Assembly: GCA_012267385.1 (NCBI GenBank) | Contig: JAAXGW010000011.1 | Location: 1-64,000 of the forward strand | Direction: 5' to 3' | Length of the DNA stretch: 64,000 nucleotides | From: OMG group bacterium | GTDB lineage: Bacteria; Pseudomonadota; Gammaproteobacteria; Pseudomonadales; Azotimanducaceae | In this document: in pieces, positions 63,396 through 64,000 of the stretch | How positions within the stretch are numbered: the stretch's first letter is position 1 | Layout of the letters: every line of letters begins with the position of its first letter | Notes under the pieces: generated by a model | The model's input: the letters and a program-made list of their open reading frames with translations, nothing else | Told to the model about the DNA's origin: nothing | The model's database searches: none | Translations under genes and position numbers: made by a program

Positions 63396-64000
63396 CTACT
63401 CTTCTGAATCAGGACTTGCTGCCTCTGTCTCGATCAGAAATTGTCGCACGTAGAACAAACTATATTCTTTCAGTTTAAGCAGACTGTCTGCATCGATGCT
63501 CCGTAGCCAATCCGTAGCTTTTTTCAGGGGCAGTTCTTCGAACAGTTGAAAGTCTTCTTCTAGCAATTCTAGTCCACCGCTTACAGGTCCAATTTCGTCT
63601 ATCGCTCTGATAAGAACGGTGTTTAACGTGACCTCGAGCAGAGTTTCACTTACCTTTTTCATAGACGTGGTCTCTACAAAAGCGTCAAAATGATCGAGTA
63701 CTAATTTGATACCAGGGTCATCCACAATGTTGCTATATGCTTTGATAATCGAAAAATCCTGCAAGTTTATTAAGTCTTTAGGTTCCTGGCTAGTCAGATA
63801 TTCTTTGGCAATTGCCGTGTATTTATCTTGAACTTCTCCCCACGCTTTCATGTGTAAGTCCTCTATGTCTAAATTTTTAGGTAATACAATCCTTGCATCT
63901 AGTAAATATTGCTGAACAAAGTCTGGGTCGCGTTCCCCAGCCTCGTATTTAGCGTCTTGTTCTGCCATTGGAAATTCGGTTTCGCCAATCAACCAACTAA
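63396..64000 (-). CDS. Thioredoxin-fold lipoprotein family, paralog 3 (5' end outside the window)
   Basis: The frame is open to the right edge, so the N-terminal signal and thioredoxin-like part lie beyond base 64000. The visible 200 residues are the helical half. KYEAGERDPDFVQQYLLDA and AKEYLTSQEPKDLINLQDFS match QYDSGERSTEFIQQYLMNA and ADAYFASKSYKDLINETDAY of paralog 1. It ends earlier than its paralogs. It is convergent with the ABC-2/M1-like gene, 13 bases away. Confidence 0.72.
   Translation of the reverse strand, partial: SWLIGETEFPMAEQDAKYEAGERDPDFVQQYLLDARIVLPKNLDIEDLHMKAWGEVQDKYTAIAKEYLTSQEPKDLINLQDFSIIKAYSNIVDDPGIKLVLDHFDAFVETTSMKKVSETLLEVTLNTVLIRAIDEIGPVSGGLELLEEDFQLFEELPLKKATDWLRSIDADSLLKLKEYSLFYVRQFLIETEAASPDSEE

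Noticed and set aside
1..64000. CRISPR array, rRNA genes or complete insertion sequences
   Set aside because: No regularly spaced repeats, rRNA-like conserved blocks or transposase frames with terminal repeats were seen.

Overview
The window looks like a piece of a proteobacterial chromosome, most likely a marine-type gammaproteobacterium with moderate to low GC. The basis is the long (67K-class) SppA, MurF, a glutathione reductase, a sodium:alanine symporter, Tat-exported sulfite dehydrogenase, many lipoproteins with proteobacterial lipoboxes, a C-terminal-Phe beta-barrel protein, and a remnant of a PFGI-1/MPF-G type conjugative element. This is inference from gene content; there is no rRNA or other marker to fix the taxon. 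No tRNA, rRNA or CRISPR array was recognised.

Layout. 1-14.6 kb: one NatA-like ABC ATPase (13697-14632) followed on the minus strand by seven related ABC-2 permease genes. The run is interrupted by an oppositely oriented sulfite dehydrogenase/cytochrome c pair (3304-5071). Three of the seven permeases are frame-broken. The ATPase lies downstream of murF and an agmatinase-family ureohydrolase (14.7-17.0 kb), probably in one long transcription unit. 17.2-27.6 kb: mostly ordinary genes, namely sppA, a Rieske oxygenase, an XRE regulator, a thioredoxin-ankyrin fusion, a YbdK-type carboxylate-amine ligase, an AGCS symporter with an unusual insertion, and gor. 28.0-32.8 kb: a giant DUF4011-helicase-nuclease-DUF3320 protein, a probable single-gene defence system. 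32.8-44.8 kb: exported proteins with paralogous pairs (TlpA-like lipoproteins, a second thioredoxin protein, two alpha-helical-repeat membrane-anchored proteins). 44.8-45.9 kb: a broken ERG6-type sterol C-24 methyltransferase. 46.0-51.1 kb: conjugative-element remnant (traU-like, PFL_4711-like, traG-like genes and a tyrosine recombinase). 51.5-54 kb: an outer-membrane protein and a DUF4143 ATPase whose promoter holds a perfect 26-bp palindrome, with a diverged copy beyond its 3' end. 54.3-55.8 kb: a heavily broken PLP decarboxylase. 55.8-64 kb: three thioredoxin-fold lipoproteins without a CXXC motif, around a broken ABC-2/M1-like membrane protein.

The central theme is cell-envelope transport and extracytoplasmic proteins expanded by local duplication and then decaying. 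Housekeeping genes (murF, sppA, gor, ybdK) are intact. Single-nucleotide frameshifts and nonsense codons are concentrated in duplicated or dispensable genes. That pattern favours real gene decay, but sequencing indels in homopolymers cannot be excluded without reads. The most unusual items are the one-ATPase/seven-permease array, the palindrome-flanked DUF4143 cassette, the probable ATC start codons of gor and the helicase, and the relic sterol methyltransferase.
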